A stretch of DNA of 64,000 nt from Aminobacter aganoensis (lineage in GTDB: Bacteria; Pseudomonadota; Alphaproteobacteria; Rhizobiales; Rhizobiaceae): positions 434,001 to 498,000 of the forward strand of contig NZ_JACHOU010000003.1 in assembly GCF_014206975.1 (NCBI RefSeq), read 5' to 3'. Both the position numbers and the translations under genes were made by a program. Positions 43,408 to 51,000 of this stretch are shown one piece after another. Under the pieces are notes generated by a model, which was not told the origin of the DNA, did no database searches, and saw only the letters and a program-made list of their open reading frames with translations. The stretch's first letter is position 1. Every line of letters begins with the position of its first letter.

Positions 43408-44795
43408 GCCAGCGGCTCGCGTGGAAACACCAGCCTGAAGCAGGCGCCGCGTTGCTCGCCGCTGGCCAGTTCGATGCGGCCGCCGTGCATCTGCATGATC
43501 TCCTGGACCAGGTTGAGGCCGAGGCCGGCACCATGCCCGCGCGAGCGCAGCCGGTAGAACGGCTCGAAGATCTTGTCGCGTTCGGATGCCGGCACGCCTT
43601 CGCCTTCATCGGAGATCTCGATCGTCGCCGGCAGTTCGATCGCAATGCCGATCCGGCCGGCATTGCCGCCATGCTCGATGGCATTCTGCACCAGATTGGT
43701 GACGGCCCGTTCGATCGCCGTCTGGTCGCCATTGATGATCAGCTCTCCCACTGACGGTTCGAACGTCATCTCGTAGCCCGCGGCAAAAGCCATCGGCGCG
43801 AGATCGACGATGACGCCGCGCGCCAGGGCCACGAGGTCGACGCGGACGAGACGTTCCGATTGCCGCCCCAGGCGCTGGATGTCGAGCAACTGGTCGGTCA
43901 GCGTCGACAGCCGGGCCGTGTCCTGCAGCAGCCGTGCCCGCTCCGGCGTCGCCGGCAGGGAGGTGATGCGCGTGTTGAGGATGGCGACGGGCGTGCGCAG
44001 CTCATGCGCGGCGTCGATCAGGAAGCGCTTGTGCCGTTCATAGCCCTTGTCGAGGCGGTCGAGCGCCCCGTTGACGGCTTTGACCAGAGGCGCGATCTCC
44101 AAGGGTATCTGCTCCACCGGCAGGCGAACGCCACGTTCGTCGATGTCGATCTTCTGCGCCTCGGCGGCCGCGCGCCGCAGGCCGGCGAAGGCGTTGCGGA
44201 CCACCAGCGGGATCACCAGCAGCGTCGCCACCGCCATCACGCCACCGACCGGCAGGATGAAGTCGGTGAATATCTCTGGCGTTATTTCCAGCAGCGCCGT
44301 GATCTTGAAGCGACCTTGCGCGCCGGTGAATATCTGGACCCTGCCGGCGTTGGTGTCGTACCAGTCCACCGACGCCGCAGGCAGCGTCGTTCCTTTCTTC
44401 CAGACCAGCCTCGCACTGTCGATATGGTCGAGCGCGGCGGCCATCCGGGCAAACTCCGGCGGCACGGTGCCTTCCGACATCGAATGCCCGTGCTCGTCGC
44501 GCAGCACGAACCAAAGCTCGGGTACTTCCTTGCGCAGGTCGGCCAATGCCTTGCCGTTCTTCAGCACAAGTTCGCCCGAGGGATCCTTGCGCACGTCCTT
44601 CACCAGCACCTGGACGGCACGCCCCTCGTAATTGTCGGGAATGACGCCGGTGACGATCAGGGCGCCGAATACCACGCCGATCAGCAGCGTCAGCAGAACC
44701 ACCTGCAGCACGACGAGCCGCCACACCAACCGCCATTTCAGCGAGATCGGGCGGAAGAAGCGCTTGAGCGAGCGGAGAATGCGGACGGCGTTCAT
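43404..44795 (-). CDS. Two-component sensor histidine kinase
   Basis: A 463-residue kinase. Membrane helices lie near residues 22-50 and 180-200 around a periplasmic domain of about 130 residues; a HAMP follows. The H-box has His264 in IDAAHELRTPV. The ATPase domain shows NLVQNAIEHG, ISDEGEGVP and GAGLGLNLV. The start overlaps the response regulator stop by four bases, so the pair is translationally coupled. The stop overlaps the convergent DeoR stop (CTAG at 43404-43407). Confidence 0.93.
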   Translation of the reverse strand: MNAVRILRSLKRFFRPISLKWRLVWRLVVLQVVLLTLLIGVVFGALIVTGVIPDNYEGRAVQVLVKDVRKDPSGELVLKNGKALADLRKEVPELWFVLRDEHGHSMSEGTVPPEFARMAAALDHIDSARLVWKKGTTLPAASVDWYDTNAGRVQIFTGAQGRFKITALLEITPEIFTDFILPVGGVMAVATLLVIPLVVRNAFAGLRRAAAEAQKIDIDERGVRLPVEQIPLEIAPLVKAVNGALDRLDKGYERHKRFLIDAAHELRTPVAILNTRITSLPATPERARLLQDTARLSTLTDQLLDIQRLGRQSERLVRVDLVALARGVIVDLAPMAFAAGYEMTFEPSVGELIINGDQTAIERAVTNLVQNAIEHGGNAGRIGIAIELPATIEISDEGEGVPASERDKIFEPFYRLRSRGHGAGLGLNLVQEIMQMHGGRIELASGEQRGACFRLVFPREPLA

Positions 44796-45466
44796 GACGT
44801 CTCGCGCAGCATGTAGCCGACGCCGCGCACGCCGTTGATCTCAACGCCGCCGTCCGCCTCGGCAAGCTTGCGCCGCAGGCGCGAGACGTGGGTGTCGAGC
44901 GCGTTGGACTGGATCTCGTCGTCGAGACCGAACACCGCCTCCATCAGCGAGGCGCGTTGCACCATGCGTCCCATGCGCCTCAGCAGCGCCTCCAGCACCA
45001 GAAGCTCGCGGCGGGGCAGGGTCAGCGCCTCGCCGCGGATCGAAACCTCGCGATGGCCGAAATCGAATGCCATCTGGCCGGCCCGGATCACCTGCGTCTG
45101 CATGTTGGCGGGCCGGCGCAGCAGGGCGCGCAAGCGGGCCAGCAGCTCCTCGAAGGCGAAGGGCTTGGCCAGGTAGTCGTCAGCGCCCATGTCGAGGCCG
45201 TCGACCTTGTCGGAGGTGTCGCTGCGTGCCGTCAGAACCAGCACCGGCGTGGCGTTGCCGCGTGCCCGCAGCTTGGGCACCAGCGTCAGGCCGTCTCCGT
45301 CGGGCAGCTGGCGGTCGAGCAGGATGGCGTCATAGGCATCTTCGGCAGCGAAGTCGCCGGCTTCCAGCAGGGAGGCGGCGTGGTCGACCACCATGTCGTG
45401 CCGCTTCAGCGCCGTGCGCAGGGCCGAGGCCAGTTCCGGCTCGTCTTCGACCAGCAATATACGCAT
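44792..45466 (-). CDS. OmpR-family response regulator
   Basis: A 224-residue regulator. The receiver domain has the phospho-acceptor Asp51 (ILLDRQLPDGDG), acidic Asp8 and the conserved Lys in YLAKPF. The C-terminal winged helix has TLPRRELLVLEALLRR and the recognition segment NALDTHVSRLRRKL. It acts with the kinase encoded immediately downstream. The divergent methyltransferase/DedA pair is a candidate target. Confidence 0.95.
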   Translation of the reverse strand: MRILLVEDEPELASALRTALKRHDMVVDHAASLLEAGDFAAEDAYDAILLDRQLPDGDGLTLVPKLRARGNATPVLVLTARSDTSDKVDGLDMGADDYLAKPFAFEELLARLRALLRRPANMQTQVIRAGQMAFDFGHREVSIRGEALTLPRRELLVLEALLRRMGRMVQRASLMEAVFGLDDEIQSNALDTHVSRLRRKLAEADGGVEINGVRGVGYMLRETS

Positions 45467-45686
45467 TCAACGTCCCCGATAGGTGCACGAACGGATGTGA
45501 GATGTGGCCGGGCTAACGACTCAACATTGCCGAAGCATTGCGAAACAACCGCCTGGCGATGCAACCGAGAAATGCCGGAACTCCGGATTTCCCGCAATGC
45601 CTGTGTAATCCAGAGGCCGCAAACAGCCCCGACCAGCCGTCGGCGGCCGATTCGCCGGCCGTGATGAATACGAAAGAGGTTCGGAA

Positions 45687-46286
45687 ATGACTGCGAGCGA
45701 AACATTGACCTTTCTCAAGGCCTGGGCCCGTGCGCCGCTGAAGATGGGCGCTGTCGCGCCATCGGGTGCCAGCCTGTCGACCCTGATGACGCGTCACCTC
45801 GGGCCGGAGACCGGTCCGGTGCTGGAACTCGGCGCCGGAACCGGGTCACTCACCCGGGCGATGCTGGCGCGCGGCGTTCGCGAGGAGGACCTGACGCTGA
45901 TAGAGTTCGACGCCAGCCTGACCCACCTGCTCCGCTGCCGCTTTCCCCGCGCGCGCGTGCTGGAAATGGACGCAGCCGAACTGCGCAGCCGGCCGCTCTT
46001 TGATGGCCCGGTCGCCGGCGCCGCCGTCAGCGGCCTGCCTTTCCTGGCGATCCCGCCGCGCCAGACGCTCGCCATCCTCGAAGGCGTTTTCGCTAATGTC
46101 AGGCCCGATGGGGCGATGTATATATTCACTTACGGCTTCCGTTGTCCTATCGATCAGCCGCTGCTCGACAGGCTCGATCTCGAAGTGACGCGCGTTGGCC
46201 ATACTTTCCGCAATCTGCCGCCGGCCGCAGTCTATCGGATCATCAGGATGAAGCCGGCAAAGAGTTACGACTGGCGTTTTGCATGA
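45687..46286 (+). CDS. SAM-dependent methyltransferase, phospholipid N-methyltransferase-like
   Basis: A 199-residue class I methyltransferase with SAM motif VLELGAGTGSLT (residues about 45-56) and LTLIEFDASLTHLL. The N-terminal LKAWARAPLKMGAVAPSG and the overall length match Sinorhizobium-type PmtA, which converts phosphatidylethanolamine to phosphatidylcholine. Related enzymes include KsgA-type rRNA methyltransferases, but the N terminus favours PmtA. Its stop overlaps the DedA-like start (ATGA). Confidence 0.83.
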   Translation: MTASETLTFLKAWARAPLKMGAVAPSGASLSTLMTRHLGPETGPVLELGAGTGSLTRAMLARGVREEDLTLIEFDASLTHLLRCRFPRARVLEMDAAELRSRPLFDGPVAGAAVSGLPFLAIPPRQTLAILEGVFANVRPDGAMYIFTYGFRCPIDQPLLDRLDLEVTRVGHTFRNLPPAAVYRIIRMKPAKSYDWRFA

Positions 46287-46900
46287 TTCCATCGATCCTG
46301 GGCTTCGGACTGTTTGGCGCGGCGTGTCTTGCCTTCACCGAGAAGATATCGCCGGTCCCACCGTCGCATGTGCTGCTGCTGTTTCTCGGCATGACCGCCG
46401 CCCCGGACATGCAGACGCTCGTCGCGCTGATGTTTGCGACCATGATCGGGTCGACCCTTGGTTCGATGATCTGGTACGCCGGCGGCAACTGGCTGGGGCC
46501 TGACCGCGCCGATGCCTTCGTTCGGCGTTTCGGCAAATTCGTCTTCCTCAAGCACGCCACCTACCACCGGCTGACGCAGGCCTATCGCCGCAACAACTTC
46601 CGGGCTTCGCTGGTGGCGCAACTGGTGCCGGTGGCGCGCACCTACCTGGCGCTCGAGGCCGGCGTCCTGCGGCTTTCCTTCCTGCCCTTCGCACTCGCCA
46701 CGCTGTGCGGCGCCCTGATCTGGAATTCCGCCTTCCTGGTCGGCGGCTATCTGATGCGCGACGGCGACCACGATCCGGTGACCATCGGCTTCCGCATCGT
46801 TGCGATCGTCGTCGCCGCCGAGATCGTCTTCCTCCTGGCATTGCGCCACAGCACCCGGAGGCCGGCCGAAGACCGCCCTCCGGGCGAACCGCCCCGATAG
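46283..46900 (+). CDS. DedA/VTT-domain membrane protein
   Basis: A 205-residue membrane protein of the DedA/SNARE-associated family. It has the entry segment FTEKISPVPPSHVLLLFLG, GSTLGSMIWYAGGNWLG, and the key RASLVAQLVPVARTYLALEAG, matching the family's conserved R-x-x-P-x-x-R region in modified form. Recent work links DedA proteins to phospholipid flipping. Its coupling to a phospholipid methyltransferase fits a membrane-lipid role. Confidence 0.87.
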   Translation: MIPSILGFGLFGAACLAFTEKISPVPPSHVLLLFLGMTAAPDMQTLVALMFATMIGSTLGSMIWYAGGNWLGPDRADAFVRRFGKFVFLKHATYHRLTQAYRRNNFRASLVAQLVPVARTYLALEAGVLRLSFLPFALATLCGALIWNSAFLVGGYLMRDGDHDPVTIGFRIVAIVVAAEIVFLLALRHSTRRPAEDRPPGEPPR

Positions 46901-46921
46901 GCATTGGTGGACCGGTGGCCG

Positions 46922-47239
46922 TCAGTCCTGGATCACGCGATAGAAGTTCCAGTAGGACGAGCCTGAGACCACGAAGGGCTCGAGCTTCTTTCCCCATTGG
47001 GCGTGGGCGTCGATCTTCGACAGCTTGGCGAACATCTCTTCGATCTGCGCCAGGCTTTCGACGTTGTGGTTGACCTCGATCGTGGCTTCCTTGGCGCCGA
47101 TCGATCCGGTCAGGATCTGCATCGCCATCTTGTCGGTCCCGGCTTGCGGACCGATTTCACGTTCCCATTGGCGCAACAGATCGATGGCGCTTTGTTTGTG
47201 CCCGAAGCGGGCATCGATCTTCCAGCGTGCGACGAACAT
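46922..47239 (-). CDS. Small hypothetical protein, likely dimeric alpha/beta barrel
   Basis: A 105-residue protein. MFVARWKIDARFGHKQSAIDLLRQWEREIG and the ending EPFVVSGSSYWNFYRVIQD suggest a ferredoxin-like dimeric alpha/beta barrel (NIPSNAP-type) but the match is by style only. It is first in line below the SnoaL-like and AhpD-like genes on the same strand. Confidence 0.65.
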   Translation of the reverse strand: MFVARWKIDARFGHKQSAIDLLRQWEREIGPQAGTDKMAMQILTGSIGAKEATIEVNHNVESLAQIEEMFAKLSKIDAHAQWGKKLEPFVVSGSSYWNFYRVIQD

Positions 47240-47281
47240 GGCTTCCTCCCATTCTGCGGGCGACCATTCGCCCGCATCCGA

Positions 47282-47644
47282 TCACTCGTCCCAGGCCTGC
47301 ACGACGGTCTGCCGCGCGATCTTGCCATCCTTGAGTTCCAGCATGGCGGCGCAGAAAACCTTGGTGCCGTCCGGGTAGGCACAGGCTTGCGAGAAGGCGA
47401 GGCTGTCGCCTTGCGCGATGGTGGTGTCGACGCGGTGGGTCATCGCCCGGCTGCAGATGTCATCCCAGAAGGTGGTGATCGCAGCCCGGCCGCGGATCTC
47501 GCGTGGCTTGCTCGGCGGGTTGTTGCGGTCGATGACGCGCACCAGCGCGTCGTCGGCATAGAAGCTGGACAGCATCTTGCCGTCGCGGCCTTCGATCGCC
47601 TTCTTGATCGAGGCACCGGTCACGGCTTCCTTGGTGGCAAGCAT
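47282..47644 (-). CDS. SnoaL/NTF2-like protein (SgcJ/EcaC type)
   Basis: A 120-residue protein with the cone-shaped NTF2-like fold pattern: IKKAIEGRDGKMLSSFYADDALVRVIDRN, GRAAITTFWDDIC and the C-terminal MLELKDGKIARQTVVQAWDE. Such proteins are small-molecule isomerases or binding proteins. Same strand as its two neighbours, with 42 and 52 base gaps, so it is probably in one operon. Confidence 0.82.
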   Translation of the reverse strand: MLATKEAVTGASIKKAIEGRDGKMLSSFYADDALVRVIDRNNPPSKPREIRGRAAITTFWDDICSRAMTHRVDTTIAQGDSLAFSQACAYPDGTKVFCAAMLELKDGKIARQTVVQAWDE

Positions 47645-47696
47645 GTGTTCCTCCTTTCGGTGCCGCGTTGGGCACCTGGTTGATCGGTCGGTGGGC

Positions 47697-48170
47697 CTAT
47701 TGCGACTTGGCCTTGGCCGCTGCCATGGCCGTGTCGACCTCCTGCTTGAACTGCGGGTAGTCGACCTGCATGCCGTTCAGCACCGTCGACCAGTGACGCA
47801 CGATCGCCGACATCGCCACGGCCTCGCGGATCTCCTCGTCGGTGGCGCCGTTGGCCTTGGCGGCCGCGGTGTGGAAATAGATGCAGTACTGGCACGGGAT
47901 CTGCGCTGCGACCGCCAGGCCGAGCAGTTCCTTGGTCTTGCCGTCCAGCTCGGTCTTGGGGTTGAGCTGAATGCCCTTGAATTCGGCCCAGGCGCCGGCG
48001 ACGCCGGCCTCCGGAAACTGTTTGAAGAAGCCGGGCACCGAGCCGAGCGTGGCCTCGATGTCCTTGTAGGTCGTCGCGGCAGTGGCGTCTTCGGCGATGG
48101 CGCCGGATGTGGCCAAAGCGGCGAGCCCGGCGGCAACCGCGAGCGATGCGAACAGTCTGCTCTTGCTCAT
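47697..48170 (-). CDS. Carboxymuconolactone decarboxylase/AhpD-like protein with signal peptide
   Basis: A 157-residue protein. The core has KTKELLGLAVAAQIPCQYCIYFHTAAAKANGATDEEI, with the redox-type Cys-Gln-Tyr-Cys and the downstream His of the AhpD proton relay. The N terminus (MSKSRLFASLAVAAGLAALATSGAIA) is a good Sec signal peptide, unusual for this normally cytoplasmic family. The start at 48170 follows GGAGGAAA. The role may be periplasmic peroxide or thiol handling. Confidence 0.87.
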   Translation of the reverse strand: MSKSRLFASLAVAAGLAALATSGAIAEDATAATTYKDIEATLGSVPGFFKQFPEAGVAGAWAEFKGIQLNPKTELDGKTKELLGLAVAAQIPCQYCIYFHTAAAKANGATDEEIREAVAMSAIVRHWSTVLNGMQVDYPQFKQEVDTAMAAAKAKSQ

Positions 48171-48277
48171 CTTTTCCTCCATCGGCAGGTGCGAGGCCCG
48201 ATTTCAGCCTGCCTGCATGGGGAGAATTTGTAGCCGCCGGCGACGCCTTTCCGCTTCGCCCGAAAGGGCCATTTCCG

Positions 48278-49831
48278 CTATGGCCCGTCCGGGCCAGCCT
48301 GGCGGGCGGCAAACGCCGCTGCCGCCGCGCGTGACGGCAGGTCGAGCTTCAGCAGGATGTTGGCGACATGGCGCTTGACCGTGTGCTCGCTGAGGCTGAG
48401 CTCCGCGGCGATCGCGGCATTGCTCTTGCCGTCGGCGATCAGTGCCACCACCTCGTTCTCGCGCACCGTCAGGGTCGATGGCTCCACCGTGATCGCCCGG
48501 CTGCGGCAGGCCGGTTCCAGGTGCTGTTCCGACGTCGCCTCGACCAGCGCCAGCGGCTCGTCGAGATCGTCGAGGGGCAACCTTCCGGCATCGATGAAAC
48601 GCAGGCCCGAACCGGCGGCAAGATCGGCGACCAGCCGCGAGGCGAGGATGCCGCCGCGCCCGGCATGGTCGGCGATCTGCGCCGCCACGCGGATCGCCAG
48701 ACCGGAGAGAGGCCCGCGCATCTCGACTTCGCCGACATGCACGCCTTGCGCGCTGGCGATGCCGATGTCCTGGGCCGCCTCGCGCAGGGCGGCGGCGCAG
48801 CGCACCGCCCGTGCCGGGCCGTCGAAGCGCGAGACCAGCATTTCGCCATGCTGGTCGGCGACGCGGCCGCCGTGTCGCCCGACCAGGAGGCGCCAGGTCT
48901 CGTGGAAGCGCAGGCTGCGCTCGCTCCACATCCGGTCGCCCAGCCGTGCCGTATCCGAAATGCGGGTGACCAGCAGGGCGGCCAGCACCCGTTCCGTGTC
49001 GGGTGCCGCATGCGCCCCGGTCAGGAATTCCTCGACCAGGTCGGCGACACGGTTGACGTCGCCCGTCCAGATCGGATGGTCGCGCCCGGTGATCTCGGCA
49101 AGCCGCGCCCCGGGGATCTTCTGCGCGAGGTAGCGGCTGGCGTCGGGATTGACCCGCGCGTCGTTGCGGCGATGGATCAGCAGCGTCGGCGCGCGGATGC
49201 GCGCCAGCTCGCCACGTACGTCGATGTCCGCGTTCATCCGGGCCAGTGCGGCGGCGGCGGCCGGGCTCGCCGACAGGCGCTCGAAGCGGGCCCACCAGTT
49301 GGCGAAGCGGCTGTCGTCGACACGTCCGGGCGCGAACTGCGCCAGGGTTGCGCCTGTGCCCCACGCGGTCGCCGCCGCCTCGATGAAGGCGTCGAGCCGG
49401 TCCCGCGCCATCACCCATCTGTGGAACTGCGCGTAGCCGCCATAGAGCACCAGCGACCGGGTGCGCTCCGGATAGGTCGCGGCAAACAGGATCGCCATCG
49501 GCGCGCCCTCCGACGCGCCCAGGATCGCGGCACGGCTCGATCCGACGGCGTCCATCACCGCGCGCACGTCGTCCATGCGCGTTTCGAGGCTGGGCAGGGC
49601 ATGCGCGTCGACCCGGTCGGACAGCCCGGTTCCGCGCTTGTCGAACAGGATCAGCCGGGAAAAGGCCGACAGCCGGTGCAACAGCCGGCTGTAGCCTTCG
49701 TCTTCCCAGTGCAGGTCGAGATTGGAGATGAAACCCGGCACGAAAACCAGGTCGATCGGCCCCTGGCCGACCACCTGATAGGCAATATGGACGTCACCGC
49801 TGCGCGCATACCGGGTCGCGATCGGCCTCAT
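48278..49831 (-). CDS. Alpha/beta hydrolase - degenerate class III cyclase - LuxR HTH fusion
   Basis: A 517-residue three-domain protein. Residues 1-270 are an alpha/beta hydrolase with nucleophile Ser107 (GASEG), Asp224 and His252. Residues about 281-440 match the class III nucleotide cyclase domain (SRFDGPARAVRCAAALREA, GVHVGEVEMRGPLSGLAIRVAA), but the first metal-binding Asp position is Arg290 (VTRIS) and the second is replaced in DQHGE, so cyclase activity is not expected. Residues 451-505 are a LuxR-type helix-turn-helix (LTVRENEVVALIADGKSNAAIA...LSEHTVKRHVANIL). It is probably a ligand-responsive transcription factor, possibly with hydrolase activity. The start at 49831 follows GGGGTGG; ATG 49858 is an alternative. 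Confidence 0.88.
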   Translation of the reverse strand: MRPIATRYARSGDVHIAYQVVGQGPIDLVFVPGFISNLDLHWEDEGYSRLLHRLSAFSRLILFDKRGTGLSDRVDAHALPSLETRMDDVRAVMDAVGSSRAAILGASEGAPMAILFAATYPERTRSLVLYGGYAQFHRWVMARDRLDAFIEAAATAWGTGATLAQFAPGRVDDSRFANWWARFERLSASPAAAAALARMNADIDVRGELARIRAPTLLIHRRNDARVNPDASRYLAQKIPGARLAEITGRDHPIWTGDVNRVADLVEEFLTGAHAAPDTERVLAALLVTRISDTARLGDRMWSERSLRFHETWRLLVGRHGGRVADQHGEMLVSRFDGPARAVRCAAALREAAQDIGIASAQGVHVGEVEMRGPLSGLAIRVAAQIADHAGRGGILASRLVADLAAGSGLRFIDAGRLPLDDLDEPLALVEATSEQHLEPACRSRAITVEPSTLTVRENEVVALIADGKSNAAIAAELSLSEHTVKRHVANILLKLDLPSRAAAAAFAARQAGPDGP

Positions 49832-49924
49832 CGGAGCCACCCCGTCGGCAAAAACCATTAGGGATGGCTAACATAGCAGATGTTTGGTCGGGAGGAACGG
49901 CCTGTTCCGCCCGTCGCTATGCAC

Positions 49925-50176
49925 TCAGGCGGCGTCCTGCCTGGGGCGCCGGATCGTGGCTCCAGCCTCGATCACGGTCGGCTTCATGCCGTCGCCGCCA
50001 GCGTCCAGCATCTCGAAGAACTGGCGGCGCATGCGAGGGTCCCAGAACTTGTTGATGTGCTCGGCGATGCCTGCCACACCTTCCTCATGCGGCTTCGAAT
50101 CGAAGAAAGTGGCGATCTGGTTCGCCATGTAGACGAGCTTTTGCTTGGTGCTCATCCTGCCGTCATCATGCGACAT
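49925..50176 (-). CDS. fdsD: Formate dehydrogenase delta subunit
   Basis: An 83-residue protein matching FdsD: LVYMANQIATFFDSKPHEEGVAGIAEHINKFWDPRMRRQFFE. FdsD is a small subunit or assembly factor of the soluble NAD-linked molybdenum formate dehydrogenase. It overlaps the fdhD end by 11 bases and closes the operon. The internal ATG at 50155 is a possible start. Confidence 0.92.
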   Translation of the reverse strand: MSHDDGRMSTKQKLVYMANQIATFFDSKPHEEGVAGIAEHINKFWDPRMRRQFFEMLDAGGDGMKPTVIEAGATIRRPRQDAA

Positions 50177-50993
50177 TTTTCGCGGCTCCGGTATTCACGC
50201 GGTCAGGGTGGGTGAAGATGTCGAAATCGTCGCCGCGCACCAGCGCGACGAGTGTCATGCCCGCCTGTTCGGCGGTGCGGATGGCCAATGCCGTGGGCGC
50301 CGAGACGGCGATGATGAAGGGCGCGCCGATGGCCGCCGTCTTCTGCACCATCTCGACCGAGACGCGGCTGGTAACCACCACCGCGCCCGAACCGCCGGCG
50401 ATGCCGGCCCGGTCAAGCGCGCCGGCCAGCTTGTCGAGCGCGTTGTGGCGCCCGACGTCCTCGCGCGCCGCGACCACGCCCTTGCCCGGCACGTAGAAGC
50501 CGGCGGCATGCACCGCGCCCGTTTCGGCGTGAAGCGGCTGCATCTTGGACAGCATCTTGACCGCCTGCACGATGTCCTCGGCGGCAAGGCCGAGCACCGG
50601 CCGGTGCACGTCGCAGACCGAGCGCATCGCTTCCTCGATGGATTCGATGCCGCACAGGCCGCAGCCGACGGGGCCGGCGAGGCGGCGCCGACGCTGTTCG
50701 AAGCGCTTGTTGGCCTTGTCCTTGAGCCGGATCTGGATGTCGATGCCGGCCTCGACGTCGAGCACCTCGATCGACTCGATCTCCTCGACCGAGCCGATGA
50801 TGCCTTCGGTCAGCGAAAAGCCGAGCGCGAAATCCTCGAAGTCGGCCGGGCTCGCCATCATCACCGCATGCGTGGTGCCGCCATAGGACAGCGCCACCGG
50901 CGTCTCCTCGGGCACCATGCGATTGGCCGCCGAGGTCCCGCTCGCCCGTCGGGCGAGGCGGGATGTCTGGGTGATGGCGGGACGGTCGCTCAC
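50166..50993 (-). CDS. fdhD: Formate dehydrogenase accessory sulfurtransferase FdhD
   Basis: A 275-residue protein that transfers sulfur from IscS to the molybdenum cofactor, activating the dehydrogenase. The essential CxxC is Cys111-Gly-Leu-Cys114 (VGCGLCGIE). Other features are SPADFEDFALGFSLTEGII, ARED-VGRHNALDKL and RVSVEMVQKTA. Its start is 7 bases after the fdsA stop. Confidence 0.95.
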   Translation of the reverse strand: MSDRPAITQTSRLARRASGTSAANRMVPEETPVALSYGGTTHAVMMASPADFEDFALGFSLTEGIIGSVEEIESIEVLDVEAGIDIQIRLKDKANKRFEQRRRRLAGPVGCGLCGIESIEEAMRSVCDVHRPVLGLAAEDIVQAVKMLSKMQPLHAETGAVHAAGFYVPGKGVVAAREDVGRHNALDKLAGALDRAGIAGGSGAVVVTSRVSVEMVQKTAAIGAPFIIAVSAPTALAIRTAEQAGMTLVALVRGDDFDIFTHPDRVNTGAAKNVA

Positions 50994-51000
50994 CGCTGGG

